A stretch of DNA of 64,000 nucleotides from Prado023 sp963700475 (GCA_963700475.1 CAVOXR010000009.1:558001-622000); one strand, 5' to 3'. Positions 36,187-45,765 are shown, counted from the stretch's first letter. Notes: generated from the letters alone by a model not told the origin. Translations and numbers: made by a program.

Positions 36187-38274
36187 ATGACCGGGATGCA
36201 GGCGGGCCTGTCTCGCGCGCGGCATCCTGCGCTCTTCCTGACGACGTGGTTGGTGAGCACGGTCGTCGGGTGCACGGTTGCCTTCGTGGCCGTGGCACTG
36301 ATGCCACGAACGTTGGGGAAGCTCGGATGGGCCGAGTCTGCCGCCCTGGTGACAATGGCCATCCTCGTGGTCATCGTCGAGCTGCGACCCATCATGATGA
36401 GCCGCTTCGAGGGCGACCCGATCTCCATCGCCCCCGCCTTCGTGTTCGCCGCCCTGTACCTGTGGGGGTGGGTACCGGCGGTGACCCTGATGGCTGTGTC
36501 CGTGCTCCTCAGCGAAGCCCTGGCCCGCAAGGAGCCATGGAAGCTGTTCTTCAACGTGGGGAACTACACCCTGTCCGTCCTCGCTGCATGGGCGGTCCTG
36601 AGCCGCGGCACATGGCCGGAGACGGACGCGAACTTCGTCGCTCCGCGTGACATGGGACTGGTCGTGCTGTCCTGGGTGGCCTATCACCTCGTCAACGTCG
36701 CGCAGGTGGCTGGCCTTGCCGAGGACCAGACCTGGTGGGAGTCCTTCACTGAGGACTTCTGGTTCTACACGGTGTCGACCGGGGCCGTCCTGGCGCTGTC
36801 GCCGCTGGTCGCCGTCGTCGCGATCCACACGAACGCGTGGGTACTCCTCCCCTTGCTGCTGCCCCCGCTGCTCGCGGTCCAGCGCACTGCCCAGATGTCC
36901 CAGGAGCGTGAGCGCCTCGCCCAGGTTCGCGAGCATGAGGCCCTGCACGATCAGCTGACCAGCCTGCCGAACCAGACACTCCTGGCCAATCGGATCGAGA
37001 CTGGGCTCCTGAAGCCGAGACGCCGCGGGGAGCGTCTGGTCGTGCTCCTCCTGGACCTGGACTCGTTCAAGACGGTCAACGACGGACTTGGTCACGGGAT
37101 CGGCGATTCCCTGCTCATCGACGTGGCCGAGAGGCTCACGGCGGTGGTGCGGCCGGGAGACACCCTGGCCCGATTCAGCGGCGACGAGTTCGCCATCGTC
37201 TGTGAGGCGATCCGTGATCGTGAGCTCGAATCGCTCGTCGAGACCATTCGGCGGACCATCGCAGCACCGTTCACCATCGCCACGCACGAAGTCACCCTCA
37301 CGGCGAGCATCGGGGTCGCTCCTGCCACTCCCGGCGCGACCGCGCAGTCCTTGATCCGGGAGGCCGATTCGGCCATGTTCCGCGCCAAGAGCGCCGGGCG
37401 TGACCAGGCAGCGCACTTCCACCAGACCATGCACGATCAGGCCACAGCCCGCCTTGACGACCAGCTCGGCCTGCGTCGAGCCCTGGAACGCGACGAGTTG
37501 CGCGCGCACTACCAACCGGTCGTGGACCTCTCGACGGGCGAGGCCGTGGGCATGGAGGCCCTGGTCCGCTGGCAGCACCCGGAGCGCGGGCTCATCTCGC
37601 CCGACCAGTTCATCCCCTTGGCCGAGGACACCGGGCTGATCCTCCCGCTCGGGGCCTGGATGCTCGAGACCGCACTCGGCCAGCTGCAGCAGTGGCGCCG
37701 CGAGATGCCCGAGGCCCACGACCTCTGGATGGCCGTCAACCTGTCACCGCGCCAGCTCACAGATCCCGACCTGATCCACAAGGTGTCCCGGGCGCTGGCG
37801 GAGACCGGAGTTCCCGCGGGGAACCTGCACCTGGAGATCACCGAGACCGCGGTCATGAGTTCGGTGGACGCCTCCACCTCGACGCTCGACGCCCTGCGCC
37901 AGCTCGGCGTGCACCTGATCATCGACGACTTCGGCACCGGCTACTCGTCCTTGGCGCGCCTCAAGAAGCTGCCCGTGACCGCGCTGAAGGTCGACCGCTC
38001 CTTCGTCGACGGGTTGGGCCGAGACTCGTCTGACCTGTCGATCGTGGACGCCATCATCAACATGGCCGACTCCCTTGCCCTCGGCGTGATCGCAGAGGGC
38101 GTGGAGACCGCCGAACAGCTCGAGATCCTGCAGTCCCTCGGCGCCAAGATGGGCCAGGGCTACCTCTGGTCGCGTGCGCTGCCTGCCGAAGGGCTGGCTT
38201 CCTGGCTGCGGGCTGTGCCCCTGCACGAGGAGCTCGCCGAGGTCCGCGGCCTGCTGAGCGTCCGCCGCCGCTGA
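36187..38274 (+). CDS. Membrane GGDEF-EAL cyclic-di-GMP protein
   Basis: 695 residues. An N-terminal membrane sensor of six to seven helices (about 15-240, MASE-like) is followed by GGDEF (about 255-420) and EAL (about 435-690). The cyclase motif is RFSGDEFAIV, with Ser in place of the first Gly, plus an I-site RPGD five residues before it. All EAL catalytic elements are seen: MEALVRW, NLSPRQL, EITET, DDFGTGYSSL, LKVDRSF and EGVET. The phosphodiesterase is therefore probably active; the cyclase may be active or regulatory. ATG 36187 follows GAGGAGAGGTGG. An AT-rich 222-nt gap precedes it; two hairpins follow. Confidence 0.93.
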   Translation: MTGMQAGLSRARHPALFLTTWLVSTVVGCTVAFVAVALMPRTLGKLGWAESAALVTMAILVVIVELRPIMMSRFEGDPISIAPAFVFAALYLWGWVPAVTLMAVSVLLSEALARKEPWKLFFNVGNYTLSVLAAWAVLSRGTWPETDANFVAPRDMGLVVLSWVAYHLVNVAQVAGLAEDQTWWESFTEDFWFYTVSTGAVLALSPLVAVVAIHTNAWVLLPLLLPPLLAVQRTAQMSQERERLAQVREHEALHDQLTSLPNQTLLANRIETGLLKPRRRGERLVVLLLDLDSFKTVNDGLGHGIGDSLLIDVAERLTAVVRPGDTLARFSGDEFAIVCEAIRDRELESLVETIRRTIAAPFTIATHEVTLTASIGVAPATPGATAQSLIREADSAMFRAKSAGRDQAAHFHQTMHDQATARLDDQLGLRRALERDELRAHYQPVVDLSTGEAVGMEALVRWQHPERGLISPDQFIPLAEDTGLILPLGAWMLETALGQLQQWRREMPEAHDLWMAVNLSPRQLTDPDLIHKVSRALAETGVPAGNLHLEITETAVMSSVDASTSTLDALRQLGVHLIIDDFGTGYSSLARLKKLPVTALKVDRSFVDGLGRDSSDLSIVDAIINMADSLALGVIAEGVETAEQLEILQSLGAKMGQGYLWSRALPAEGLASWLRAVPLHEELAEVRGLLSVRRR

Positions 38275-38381
38275 GCCACGGCCCCCTGGGGGCGCACCTG
38301 CGGCCCGGATCCCGTTCATGGCCGTTGGGCCGTTCGGGAGGGTCCTAGGTCCCGCTTGGGCCCCCGTTGCGCGGTTATCGG

Positions 38382-38412
38382 GGCCTCCGACGCGCTGGGG
38401 CCGTCGGAGGCC
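38382..38412. terminator. Hairpin terminator after the GGDEF-EAL gene
   Basis: 10-bp arms GGCCTCCGAC (38382-38391) and GTCGGAGGCC (38403-38412) pair perfectly across 11 nt, 108 nt beyond the stop codon. Confidence 0.7.
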
Positions 38413-38445
38413 ATCTGGTGCTCAGTATCCGCCGTCCCGGAGCCT

Positions 38446-38470
38446 GTGCACGGCCCTAAGGGCCGTGCAC
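38446..38470. terminator. Second palindromic hairpin
   Basis: A perfect 12-bp inverted repeat around one base, GTGCACGGCCCT to AGGGCCGTGCAC. It could be a terminator or, being so tight, a protein-binding operator for the SipW-type gene downstream. Confidence 0.6.
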
Positions 38471-38674
38471 GCACTTTGTCTCAGAAGTATCTCAAGTTGG
38501 CCCTGATCGGAGTCGATGACTGGATCTGACCGCCCGGTCGCCCAGTGTGACCGAGCGGACCCGAACGGCTGACCCACAAACGAGGGACCCCATGGGCACC
38601 TCGGGCACAGCGTCCGAGGAGCCAGCAGCAAGCGTCATACCAGACAACAGTCATCAACCTGAAGGGAATGGGAA
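38471..38674 (+). other. Leader region of the SipW-type gene
   Basis: This is the last 204 nt of a 400-nt gene-free stretch (38275-38674) whose first half holds the two hairpins. It carries a ribosome site (GAAGGGAATGGGAA) right before ATG 38675. I looked for a cyclic-di-GMP riboswitch because of the neighbours and saw no convincing GEMM pattern. Confidence 0.35.
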
Positions 38675-39220
38675 ATGAAGATCTTCTCGTCGAAGAAGCG
38701 GGTCGCCGTGATCGGTGCAATCACCGCAGTCACCCTGGTAGGCGGCGGCACAGCGTTCGCGTACTGGACCACGACGGGTTCGGGCACGGGCTCGGCACGA
38801 CCACTGCGGACCAGCGCGACGTCTGCGATCACCATGTACGTTCTACCGGTCACGTCTCGCCGCGACACCGCTGACGCCTGGGAGCGGCTCGCAGACCGTC
38901 ACTCCACGGTGCACAATCCACGACCGGCGCGACGTAGCCAGCGGCTCGAATGCGGTACAGTCTCGACGGTCGATCCAGCGTTGCGACGGATGCGACTCGC
39001 GTCGGACGGCATCGCCTGCCTGCTCGACTTCACGGTCTCATCTGACACTGCGCCACGACAGGCGACGCTGTCCCGGTCTCACGTGGACGTCCAACGACGT
39101 ACGTGGCACCGGGATCTGATCGATGCAAGTCTCAGATCGATCGCAGAGCGCTCGGACCACCAGGACGCATGTCAGGGCGTATCCGACGTGCCGCTGGTCG
39201 CATCAGCGATCACGTCGATC
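38675..39220 (+). pseudogene. SipW-type signal-peptide secreted protein, heavily frameshifted
   Basis: The start is intact: MKIFSSKKRVAVIGAITA, then GGGTAFAYWTTTGSGTGSA, the signature of SipW-dependent (TasA-like) secreted proteins. Further family landmarks survive in changing frames: TPLTPGSGSQTVT (about 38866-38903), TVHNP (about 38905-38922), VASGSNAVQ (about 38933-38960), DFTVSSDT (about 39028) and DHQDACQGVSDVPL (about 39156-39200). The last resembles NQDACKN of the next gene. At least four frame changes in 350 nt break it. No base run longer than three occurs from about 38815 to 39290. The frame stays open into the next gene but is nonsense there. Decay or a poor consensus are both possible. 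Confidence 0.65.
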
Positions 39221-39346
39221 TCCAGCGCGCCAGTCCGACGAGTCGGCTGGTGGCCTGAGTCATCGCTGACCAGCCTCACGCCTGACCGCGATCCAGCAGA
39301 GCGACTCGCGACGGATCACCGGGGGCCTGCGCTCGAAGGAGCTTCG

Positions 39347-40874
39347 ATGCCAGGCAGGACGAGGACGACGGGAGGGATCAGGGCCCTGGCCCTGGCCACC
39401 GTCGTCCTCGTCCTGCTGACCGGCACGGTCACCAATCGGGCGTCGAAGGCCGCGGCAGCCCCTCTGACCCCCGGGTCGGACTTCACGATCTCCACCACGA
39501 TCACCAGCTCGCCGACCTCGGCCGACCATGCGGCCCTGCTGTACCCCGGGGTGACCCGCTACCTCTGGTACACGGTCCACAACCCGCTGCCTCAGGCAAT
39601 CACGGTCACCTCACTGGGGATCGCCGAGCGTCCAGGCACCACCAGCGTGCCCCCGGGCCAACCTCGACCTGGACCAGCTCGGGCTGACCGGCGCCTTCAT
39701 CGTGCCCTCTGGTGCCACCGCGACCGTCCTGGCGCCGCGCCCGATCTCGCTGCGGAACCTGCCGGTCAACCAGGACGCCTGCAAGAACTCCACGTTCACA
39801 TTCACGTTCACGGGCACTGGCTGGTACTCGGACGGGTCGAACCCGCAGAACCCCACCGATCCTCAGAACCCACCCGCCCCTGACTCACCGGCCAAGGTCG
39901 GCACCGCGACGCAGCTCAGCGTCGGGCCCAACCCGGTTGCTGTGGGCCAGACCGTCACGATGACCTCACGCGTCGCACGCACCACGGGTGCGGTGACCGG
40001 GACGGGGACCGCCGGTGCCTCAGCAATCCCCACCGGAGCCGTCAGCTTCTACCTGCGCGCACCCTCGGGCGCCCAGACCCTCCTGGGCACCATCCCGCTG
40101 GACGCCCAGGGCGTGGCCAGCCTGCGCCTGACGTCCCTGCCGCCGGGGTCCGGGAGCCTGTTCGCGGTCTACACCGGAACCGACGCGTTCGCCGGCTCGA
40201 CCTCACCGGTCGTCCCGCAGTCGATCATCGCGCCGCCTGCGGAGTGCACCGGGACGTACTCGACCTCGATCATCGGCACCCCCGGGTCGCCAATCATCAA
40301 GGGCACAAAGGGCAACGACTTCATCTACGCCGTCGGCGGGAACTACAAGGTCAGCGGCGGCAAGGGCGACGACTGCCTGGTCGTGGGTGACGGGAACAAC
40401 GTCATCTCCGATGGCACAGGGGCCGACGTGGTCATCGTCGGCAACGGCCGCAACACGATCACCGTGACCGGCAGTCGGAACACCGTCGTCGTCGGGGACG
40501 GCAACGGCAACCGCGTCACCGTGAAGGGCGCCAAGAAGGGCAAGAAGCTCATCAAGCCCTCCAGCAATCGCATCACAATCGGAGATGGTGCGCAGAACCG
40601 CGTGACGGTGCGTAGGGGCACCAAGAACCAGATCACCGCGGGGAATGGCGCCAGCAACCGGGTGACGGTCCGGAAGGGTTCCAGGAACCTCATCACCATC
40701 GGGGACGGCGACGCCAACCGCGTGAGCCTGAGGGGCTCCAAGAGCAGCGTCACCGTCGGCAACGGAAGCAAGAACCACATATCGGTCGGCAAGGGCACGA
40801 AGAACCGCATCGTGGTCGGCAAGGGCAACCGGCGCCCGTTCGACCAACGCCACTGGGAGCCCAGACAGCTGTGA
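39347..40874 (+). pseudogene. Secreted beta-helix repeat protein with Ig-like domain, one frameshift
   Basis: ATG 39347 follows GAAGGAG. A signal peptide (ALALATVVLVLLTGTVTN) leads to a domain related to the SipW-type gene before it (LTPGSDFTIS, WYTVHNPLPQAITVTSLGI). Near 39650 homology moves to another frame (NLDLDQLGLTGAFIVPSG, PVNQDACKNSTFTFTFTGTG); removing one C from the CCCCC run joins them. Then come a Big_3-like Ig domain (about 180-290) and at least twelve short repeats of the form NRVTVRxGxxNxITIGxG, predicting a beta-helix or beta-roll stalk. The last residues (after 40830) leave the repeat and may reflect another indel. Probably a surface or matrix protein in the joined form. Confidence 0.7.
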
Positions 40875-41024
40875 GTCCGTCCTTCGGACATGTACGGATT
40901 CCGAATTCAACGCCGCGATTGGTTGCGCCGCGCGACCGGATTTGGCGAAAAGACCGCGCAAACCACCCGTTCGGCTCAACCACTTGCCTTCTGAAATGTC
41001 CTTATTGCCTCGTACTCTTGGCGC

Positions 41025-42779
41025 GTGAGGTTGGTATCCGAGGACGGCGCCACAAGGCCGTCGCAGCGTAGCGAAGCTGAGCTGTTCGAGCTCGCTGCCA
41101 TCGGCATGGCCCTCACCTCGCTGGACGGTCGGTTCCTGGTGGTCAACCCCAGGCTCTGCGCCCTGCTCGGCCACACCGCCGGCGACCTCGCCAGCTCCGG
41201 TCTCTTCGACATCACGCACCCCGACGACTGGTCGAACGTGGCCAAGGCGCTGGCCGACCTGAACCGCGACGCTGCCGAGTCCTTCACGCAACGTCAGCGC
41301 TGCCTCGCCGCCGACGGCGCGCAGATCTGGGTCGACCTGAACGTCACGCCCACTCCGGGTCGCGCGGGCCTGCCCATGAAGTTCCTGGCCCAGTTCACCG
41401 ACGTCACCGCCGAGGTCGAGAACCTGCAGACCCTGCACGCATCCGCCCGGCACTTCCAGGTCCTCAGCGAGAACTCGACCGACGTCGTCGCCCAGACCGA
41501 TCCCCAGGGCCTGATCACCTGGGTGTCCCCCTCCGTCACCGCCCTGCTCGGCTGGGAGACAGGCCTGCTCGCCGGTCGGGCGATCACGGCGTTCGTGGCC
41601 AAGCCGGACCTCGAGAGGTTCTCCGCGGCGTTGGCGAGTATCCGCCATGGCGAGGAGATCCACGACGAGGTCGTGCGCTTCCGCTCCACGACGGGCGCCT
41701 ATCGGTTCATGTCCGTCACGGCGCGGGCCCTCACCGTCGAAGGTGGCCTCGTGACCGGGATGGCCTTCGGCCTTCGCGACGTCACCGAGGAGCTGCGCGC
41801 CAAGCGGGAGCTGGCGCGAAGCGAGGAGCAGTTCCGGATGGCGATGCACGGTGCGCCTGAAGGAATGGCCGTCACGGATGCCCATGACCGGATCGTCCAG
41901 GCGAACCCCGCCCTCTGCGAGCTCCTGGGAACCCACGCCGATCGCCTGATCGGCCACCGGTTCCGCGAGTTCATCCCCGAGGACGAGCGCCAACAGGTCG
42001 AGGACCTGCGCACGGAGCTGCAGCTCGGGGAGCTCGAGACCGTCCGCCTCGAGCATCGCCTCGTGAGCGCCCTCGGCGAGGTCTGGGTCGACCATGCCGT
42101 GGGGATCCTGCGCGATGAGACCGGCAATCCCCAGCTGTTCGTCCACCAGTTCGCCGACCGTACCGAGACCCGCCGGATGCAGGCGGACCTCACGTTCCGG
42201 GCCACCCACGACATCCAGACGGGCCTGGCCAACCGTGCCAGCCTGCTGACCCGGCTGGAGGCCCGGCTCGGCCTGGCCCCGGCCCCGGCTGACCACATCG
42301 GCGTCCTCTGGTGCGACATCGACAACCTCAAGCAGATCAACGACCAGCTCGGGCACCGGATCGGCGATGTCGTCATCGCCGCGGTCGCCGACCGGCTCAA
42401 GGGCGCCGTCCGTCACAAGGACATCGTCGGCCGCATCGGTGGCGACGAGTTCGTGATCGTGCTCGACCAGTGCCCGGACGAGGAGACCCTGCTCTCGGTG
42501 GCCACCAACGTGCAGAAGGCGGCCAGTGGACCGGTCAAGACCGACATCGGCAAGGTGAAGGTGACCGTGTCCCTCGGTGCCGTGCTCGCCGCGTCCACCA
42601 CCGACACAGACGACGCCCTGTCCCGCGCCGACCATGCCCTGTACCGCGCCAAGCGGGCGGGTCGCGACCAGGTGGCCATCGAGCCGGTCGAGGTCGAGGA
42701 CCCGCTCACGGCCGTTGAGGATCCTGAGGGCACGGCCGACGCTGAGGGGCCCGAGCAGTCCGAGCAGCCCGAGGACTGA
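41025..42779 (+). CDS. Triple-PAS diguanylate cyclase (paralogue of the one at 34303)
   Basis: 584 residues. PAS domains lie at about 15-125, 135-255 and 262-385. The GGDEF domain (about 395-560) shows CDIDNLKQINDQLGHRIGD and RIGGDEFVIVL, with the I-site RHKD five residues before. The block from QFRMAMHGAPEGMAVTD through the GGDEF matches the 34303 protein closely, so the two arose by duplication. The C-terminal 25 residues are acidic. GTG 41025. The 150-nt gap before it is relatively AT-rich and probably holds its promoter. Confidence 0.92.
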   Translation: MRLVSEDGATRPSQRSEAELFELAAIGMALTSLDGRFLVVNPRLCALLGHTAGDLASSGLFDITHPDDWSNVAKALADLNRDAAESFTQRQRCLAADGAQIWVDLNVTPTPGRAGLPMKFLAQFTDVTAEVENLQTLHASARHFQVLSENSTDVVAQTDPQGLITWVSPSVTALLGWETGLLAGRAITAFVAKPDLERFSAALASIRHGEEIHDEVVRFRSTTGAYRFMSVTARALTVEGGLVTGMAFGLRDVTEELRAKRELARSEEQFRMAMHGAPEGMAVTDAHDRIVQANPALCELLGTHADRLIGHRFREFIPEDERQQVEDLRTELQLGELETVRLEHRLVSALGEVWVDHAVGILRDETGNPQLFVHQFADRTETRRMQADLTFRATHDIQTGLANRASLLTRLEARLGLAPAPADHIGVLWCDIDNLKQINDQLGHRIGDVVIAAVADRLKGAVRHKDIVGRIGGDEFVIVLDQCPDEETLLSVATNVQKAASGPVKTDIGKVKVTVSLGAVLAASTTDTDDALSRADHALYRAKRAGRDQVAIEPVEVEDPLTAVEDPEGTADAEGPEQSEQPED

Positions 42780-42860
42780 CCCGCTCCGACGCGCACACCT
42801 GGCGCTCTCAGCGCCGCCGCGCCCACTGCCCAGGGTCGCCGTGAGACGAGCGTCACAGTT

Positions 42861-42888
42861 TCGTCCTGTCCCCCTGAGGGCAGGACGA
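42861..42888. terminator. Hairpin after the diguanylate cyclase
   Basis: TCGTCCTG (42861-42868) pairs with CAGGACGA (42881-42888); inner C and G runs can extend the stem. It lies between the cyclase stop and the next start, with no T-run. Confidence 0.4.
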
Positions 42889-43006
42889 CAGGGAACGCCC
42901 GGATCCGGACGGCCCTCCAGCCGCCGAAGAGGCCCTCATTGCGGCCTGTCAACGCCCCTTGCGGGCTTGCCCGGGCTCCGCCGTCGTCCACAGGAAGGCT
43001 GCAGCC

Positions 43007-43963
43007 ATGGGTCGCCACGACTCAACCGACTGCCCCGATAGTCGAACGAACCAACGGAACACCACCCCGGCGCGTCGTGCTGGGGTCCTCACCGCCGCGA
43101 TGTCGCTGGCCCTGCTCACCGCCGCCGGTGCAGCCGTGGCCGCACCCGTGAGCCCGCCGAGCGCCCCGGTCGCCCTGGGCACGTACGGCGCTTCCGCGAC
43201 CCAACCCGCAGAGTTCAGCGCCGACCCCATCGCGATGAGCGACCGCAAGGCTGCCGAGCGGATCGTGCGTTCCTCGCGGTCGGCCACGCGTGGCCCGGTG
43301 CCGACAACCGACGGGTCCCCAGAGACGGCCGACACCCCTGCCGATCCTCCGGCCGAGGCAGCAGCGGATGCTACTCCGGAGCCCGAGGTCGTGGGCTCCC
43401 GCTACACCGAGGTGGCCCTGAAGGTCCGAAAGACGCCCGACGCCGACGCCGATGTGGTCACCGTCCTCGACGCGGCCGACAAGGTCAAGATCACCGACGT
43501 GACCGAGGACGGCTTCCGCCAGATCATCTACAAGGACAAGCCGCGCTGGGTCAAGGCCGAGTTCCTGTCGAAGTCCAAGCCAGAGGCTTCCGCTTCCGGC
43601 GGGCTGTCCACTGCTCCGTGTGCCAGCGGGTCCGGCGTCGAGGGTGGTATCGGCGCCAACGCGATCGCTGCCCACCGCGCGATCTGCGCCCGGTTCCCCC
43701 AGGTGACCGCCTACGGCGGCTACCGCGGCGGATCGGCCAACCACTCGTCCGGGCGTGCCCTGGACGTCATGGTCAGCGGCGCTGCTGGCTGGGAGATCGC
43801 CAACTGGGCGCGGGCCAACGCATCGGCCCTGGGCATCACCGAGGTCATCCACGCCCAGAAGATCTGGACCACCCAGCGCGCAGGTGACGGCTGGCGCGGC
43901 ATGTCCGACCGCGGGTCGGCCACGGCCAACCACTACGACCACGTCCACCTGTCGTTCCGCTGA
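43007..43963 (+). CDS. Secreted SH3b protein with VanY-like (ARB_07466-type) C-terminal domain
   Basis: 318 residues. A signal peptide (AAMSLALLTAAGAAVAAP, about 30-48) precedes a Pro/Ala-rich linker, an SH3b cell-wall-binding domain (about 125-190, VALKVRKTPDADADVVTVLD) and a C-terminal domain (about 205-318). NHSSGRALDVMV and NHYDHVHLSF provide the His, Asp and His of a zinc site like that of LAS metallopeptidases, so a peptidoglycan-acting role is plausible. ATG 43007 follows AGGAAGG by nine bases; an in-frame start 48 bases upstream is less likely. Ended by a large hairpin. Confidence 0.85.
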   Translation: MGRHDSTDCPDSRTNQRNTTPARRAGVLTAAMSLALLTAAGAAVAAPVSPPSAPVALGTYGASATQPAEFSADPIAMSDRKAAERIVRSSRSATRGPVPTTDGSPETADTPADPPAEAAADATPEPEVVGSRYTEVALKVRKTPDADADVVTVLDAADKVKITDVTEDGFRQIIYKDKPRWVKAEFLSKSKPEASASGGLSTAPCASGSGVEGGIGANAIAAHRAICARFPQVTAYGGYRGGSANHSSGRALDVMVSGAAGWEIANWARANASALGITEVIHAQKIWTTQRAGDGWRGMSDRGSATANHYDHVHLSFR

Positions 43964-43993
43964 GGCTGACCCAGCCCTCCTGCTTCCTCGATC

Positions 43994-44053
43994 TGCTTCC
44001 GTCTCGTCGATCTGCTTCCCGGATTCCGGAAGCCGATCGACGGGACGGAAGCA
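43994..44053. terminator. Long 19-bp stem hairpin
   Basis: Arms 43994-44012 and 44035-44053 are complementary at 18 of 19 positions and enclose a second small stem GCTTCC/GGAAGC. A partial direct copy of TCGATCTGCTTCC lies just upstream. Terminator of the secreted protein gene. Confidence 0.75.
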
Positions 44054-44102
44054 CCTGCGCTGGTGGGAGCGAGCTCCCTGCGCCGGTGCTACGTTCCCCG
44101 AC

Positions 44103-44843
44103 GTGAGGATCCTCGTCACCGGCATGTCCGGGACTGTCGCGCCGCGATTCGCGAACGTCGCCACGTCGGCCGGCCACCAGGTCGTGCCCTGGGTGCGCGA
44201 GGACGTCTCCCCCAACGATGTGGACGCCTGCCACCGGTTCCTCGACGACCAGAGCCCTGATGCGATCGTGCATGCGGCATTCGGCGCCGAGTCGTGGGCG
44301 GGCCTGCTCGCGAGCCACGCGAGGAGGCACGACCTCCCGTTCGTCTTCACCTCGACGACGATGGTGTTCGCCCCGCGCCCCGATGGGCCGTACACGATCA
44401 CCTCGCCACGCACCGCCACCGACGAGTACGGCTCCTACAAGATCCGCTGCGAGGACGCGGTGTGGCAGGCCAACCCGGACGCGATGGTCGCCCGCCTGGG
44501 ATACCAGATCGATCCGGATGGGATCGGCAACAACATGGTCGCGCACACTGATGCCCAGCACACTGCCGACGGGATGGTTCAGGCGAGCACCCGGTGGATC
44601 CCCGCGTGCGCCTTCCTGGACGACACGGCAGCCGCGCTGCTGTCGCTGGTGCTGGACCCCCAGCCGGGCCTGCACCACCTCGACGGCAACGCGCAGACAT
44701 CGTGGACGCACGCGCACATCCTGCGAAGCCTCGCGGCCACGCTCGGACGGCCCTGGCGGATCGTCGAGACCGACGAACCGGACCACGACCAGCGGCTGAT
44801 CGACTCCACCCGGATCGTCGGACTGGACGCACGTCTCACCTGA
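44103..44843 (+). CDS. Extended SDR/RmlD-like NAD(P)-dependent reductase
   Basis: 246 residues. MRILVTGMSGTVAPRF is the dinucleotide-binding start; FTSTTMVF then DEYGSYKIRCED supplies the Ser/Thr and the YxxxK active site. The shape (substrate domain after about 150) resembles dTDP-4-dehydrorhamnose reductase. Substrate unknown; no rhamnose pathway genes are near. GTG 44103 starts exactly at the Rossmann strand. It ends 12 nt before yaaA, so the two may be co-transcribed. Confidence 0.8.
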   Translation: MRILVTGMSGTVAPRFANVATSAGHQVVPWVREDVSPNDVDACHRFLDDQSPDAIVHAAFGAESWAGLLASHARRHDLPFVFTSTTMVFAPRPDGPYTITSPRTATDEYGSYKIRCEDAVWQANPDAMVARLGYQIDPDGIGNNMVAHTDAQHTADGMVQASTRWIPACAFLDDTAAALLSLVLDPQPGLHHLDGNAQTSWTHAHILRSLAATLGRPWRIVETDEPDHDQRLIDSTRIVGLDARLT

Positions 44844-44855
44844 CAGGATGAGCCG

Positions 44856-45641
44856 GTGCTCGTCCTCCTCCCTCCCAGCGAGGGCAAGACCGACCCCATC
44901 GACGGGCCCACGCTCGACCTCGCCGCCCTGTCCCTCCCTGCGTTGAACCCGGCGCGCCGCAAGGTGCTCAGCTCGCTCGTGCGCCTGTGCCGATCCACGC
45001 CCACGGACGCCCTGGACGTCCTGGGCCTCAGCGCCGGTCAGACGAGGGAGGTGCAGGTGAACAAGGCCCTGCGCAAGGCCCCGACAGCACCGGCCTGGCA
45101 GGTCTACACCGGGGTGCTCTTCGCCGCCCTGGACATGGGTGGAGCCGACCCGGTCACGCGGGCCCGTCTGGCTGACTGGGTTCTCGTGTGGTCCGGGCTG
45201 TGGGGGGCCGTGCGACTGACCGATCCGATCCCGGCCTACCGGTTGTCCGGCGCAGTGACCCTGCCGGGCCCTGGTCGCCTTGCCGCGTTCTGGCGGGAGC
45301 CGCTGCGCAGGGCGCTGGCCGGACCTGCTCGGGACAGCCTGGTCGTCGACTTGCGCTCCGGCACGTATGCCGCCAGCTGGAACGGACCACCCGGGCGCAC
45401 CGCGGCGATCCGCGTCATCCACGAGCAGGGTGACAGGCGGACCGTGGCCAGCCATTTCAACAAGTCGACCAAGGGCCGTCTGCTTCGGTCGCTGGCGGAG
45501 TCTGAGGCCACCCCGGAGAGCGTGGACGAGCTGGTGGATGCTCTCCGCGCAGTCGGGTTCCGGGTCGAGCCCGTAGCCGCAGCTCTTGGTGGGCGAGGCA
45601 ACAAGCCCCGCACGCTGGACGTCGTGGTCGACTCCCTCTGA
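44856..45641 (+). CDS. yaaA: YaaA (UPF0246) peroxide-stress protein
   Basis: 261 residues. MLVLLPPSEGKT at the start, AWQVYTGVLFAALD in the middle and the NKSTKGRLLRSLAES segment near 200 are the conserved marks of YaaA, which in Escherichia coli limits free iron and DNA damage under peroxide stress. GTG 44856 is the only start at the conserved N-terminus. It follows the SDR gene by 12 nt. The link to oxidative chemistry elsewhere in the window is only thematic. Confidence 0.9.
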   Translation: MLVLLPPSEGKTDPIDGPTLDLAALSLPALNPARRKVLSSLVRLCRSTPTDALDVLGLSAGQTREVQVNKALRKAPTAPAWQVYTGVLFAALDMGGADPVTRARLADWVLVWSGLWGAVRLTDPIPAYRLSGAVTLPGPGRLAAFWREPLRRALAGPARDSLVVDLRSGTYAASWNGPPGRTAAIRVIHEQGDRRTVASHFNKSTKGRLLRSLAESEATPESVDELVDALRAVGFRVEPVAAALGGRGNKPRTLDVVVDSL

Positions 45642-45765
45642 ATCGCCCGCCGAGGGGCGCGCAGCGGGCGCTCGCGGCAATCGGGTGAATCCAACCGATT
45701 CCCCTCCCCCGGGCCTCAGGCCAGGCGTACCTTGCCTGACACCGGCGACGGAGAAGGAGAGGGTC

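Noticed and set aside
35992..37719. Minus-strand frame of 575 codons opposite the GGDEF-EAL gene
   Set aside because: Antisense to conserved catalytic motifs and without homology or a ribosome site.
38275..38674. Possible cyclic-di-GMP riboswitch before the SipW-type gene
   Set aside because: The GEMM core and tetraloop receptor were not found; only two plain hairpins are visible.
42780..43006. Possible cyclic-di-AMP (ydaO-type) riboswitch before the cell-wall protein, as seen for such genes in actinomycetes
   Set aside because: The conserved ydaO core could not be recognised; the only clear structure is a terminator-like hairpin at 42861-42888.
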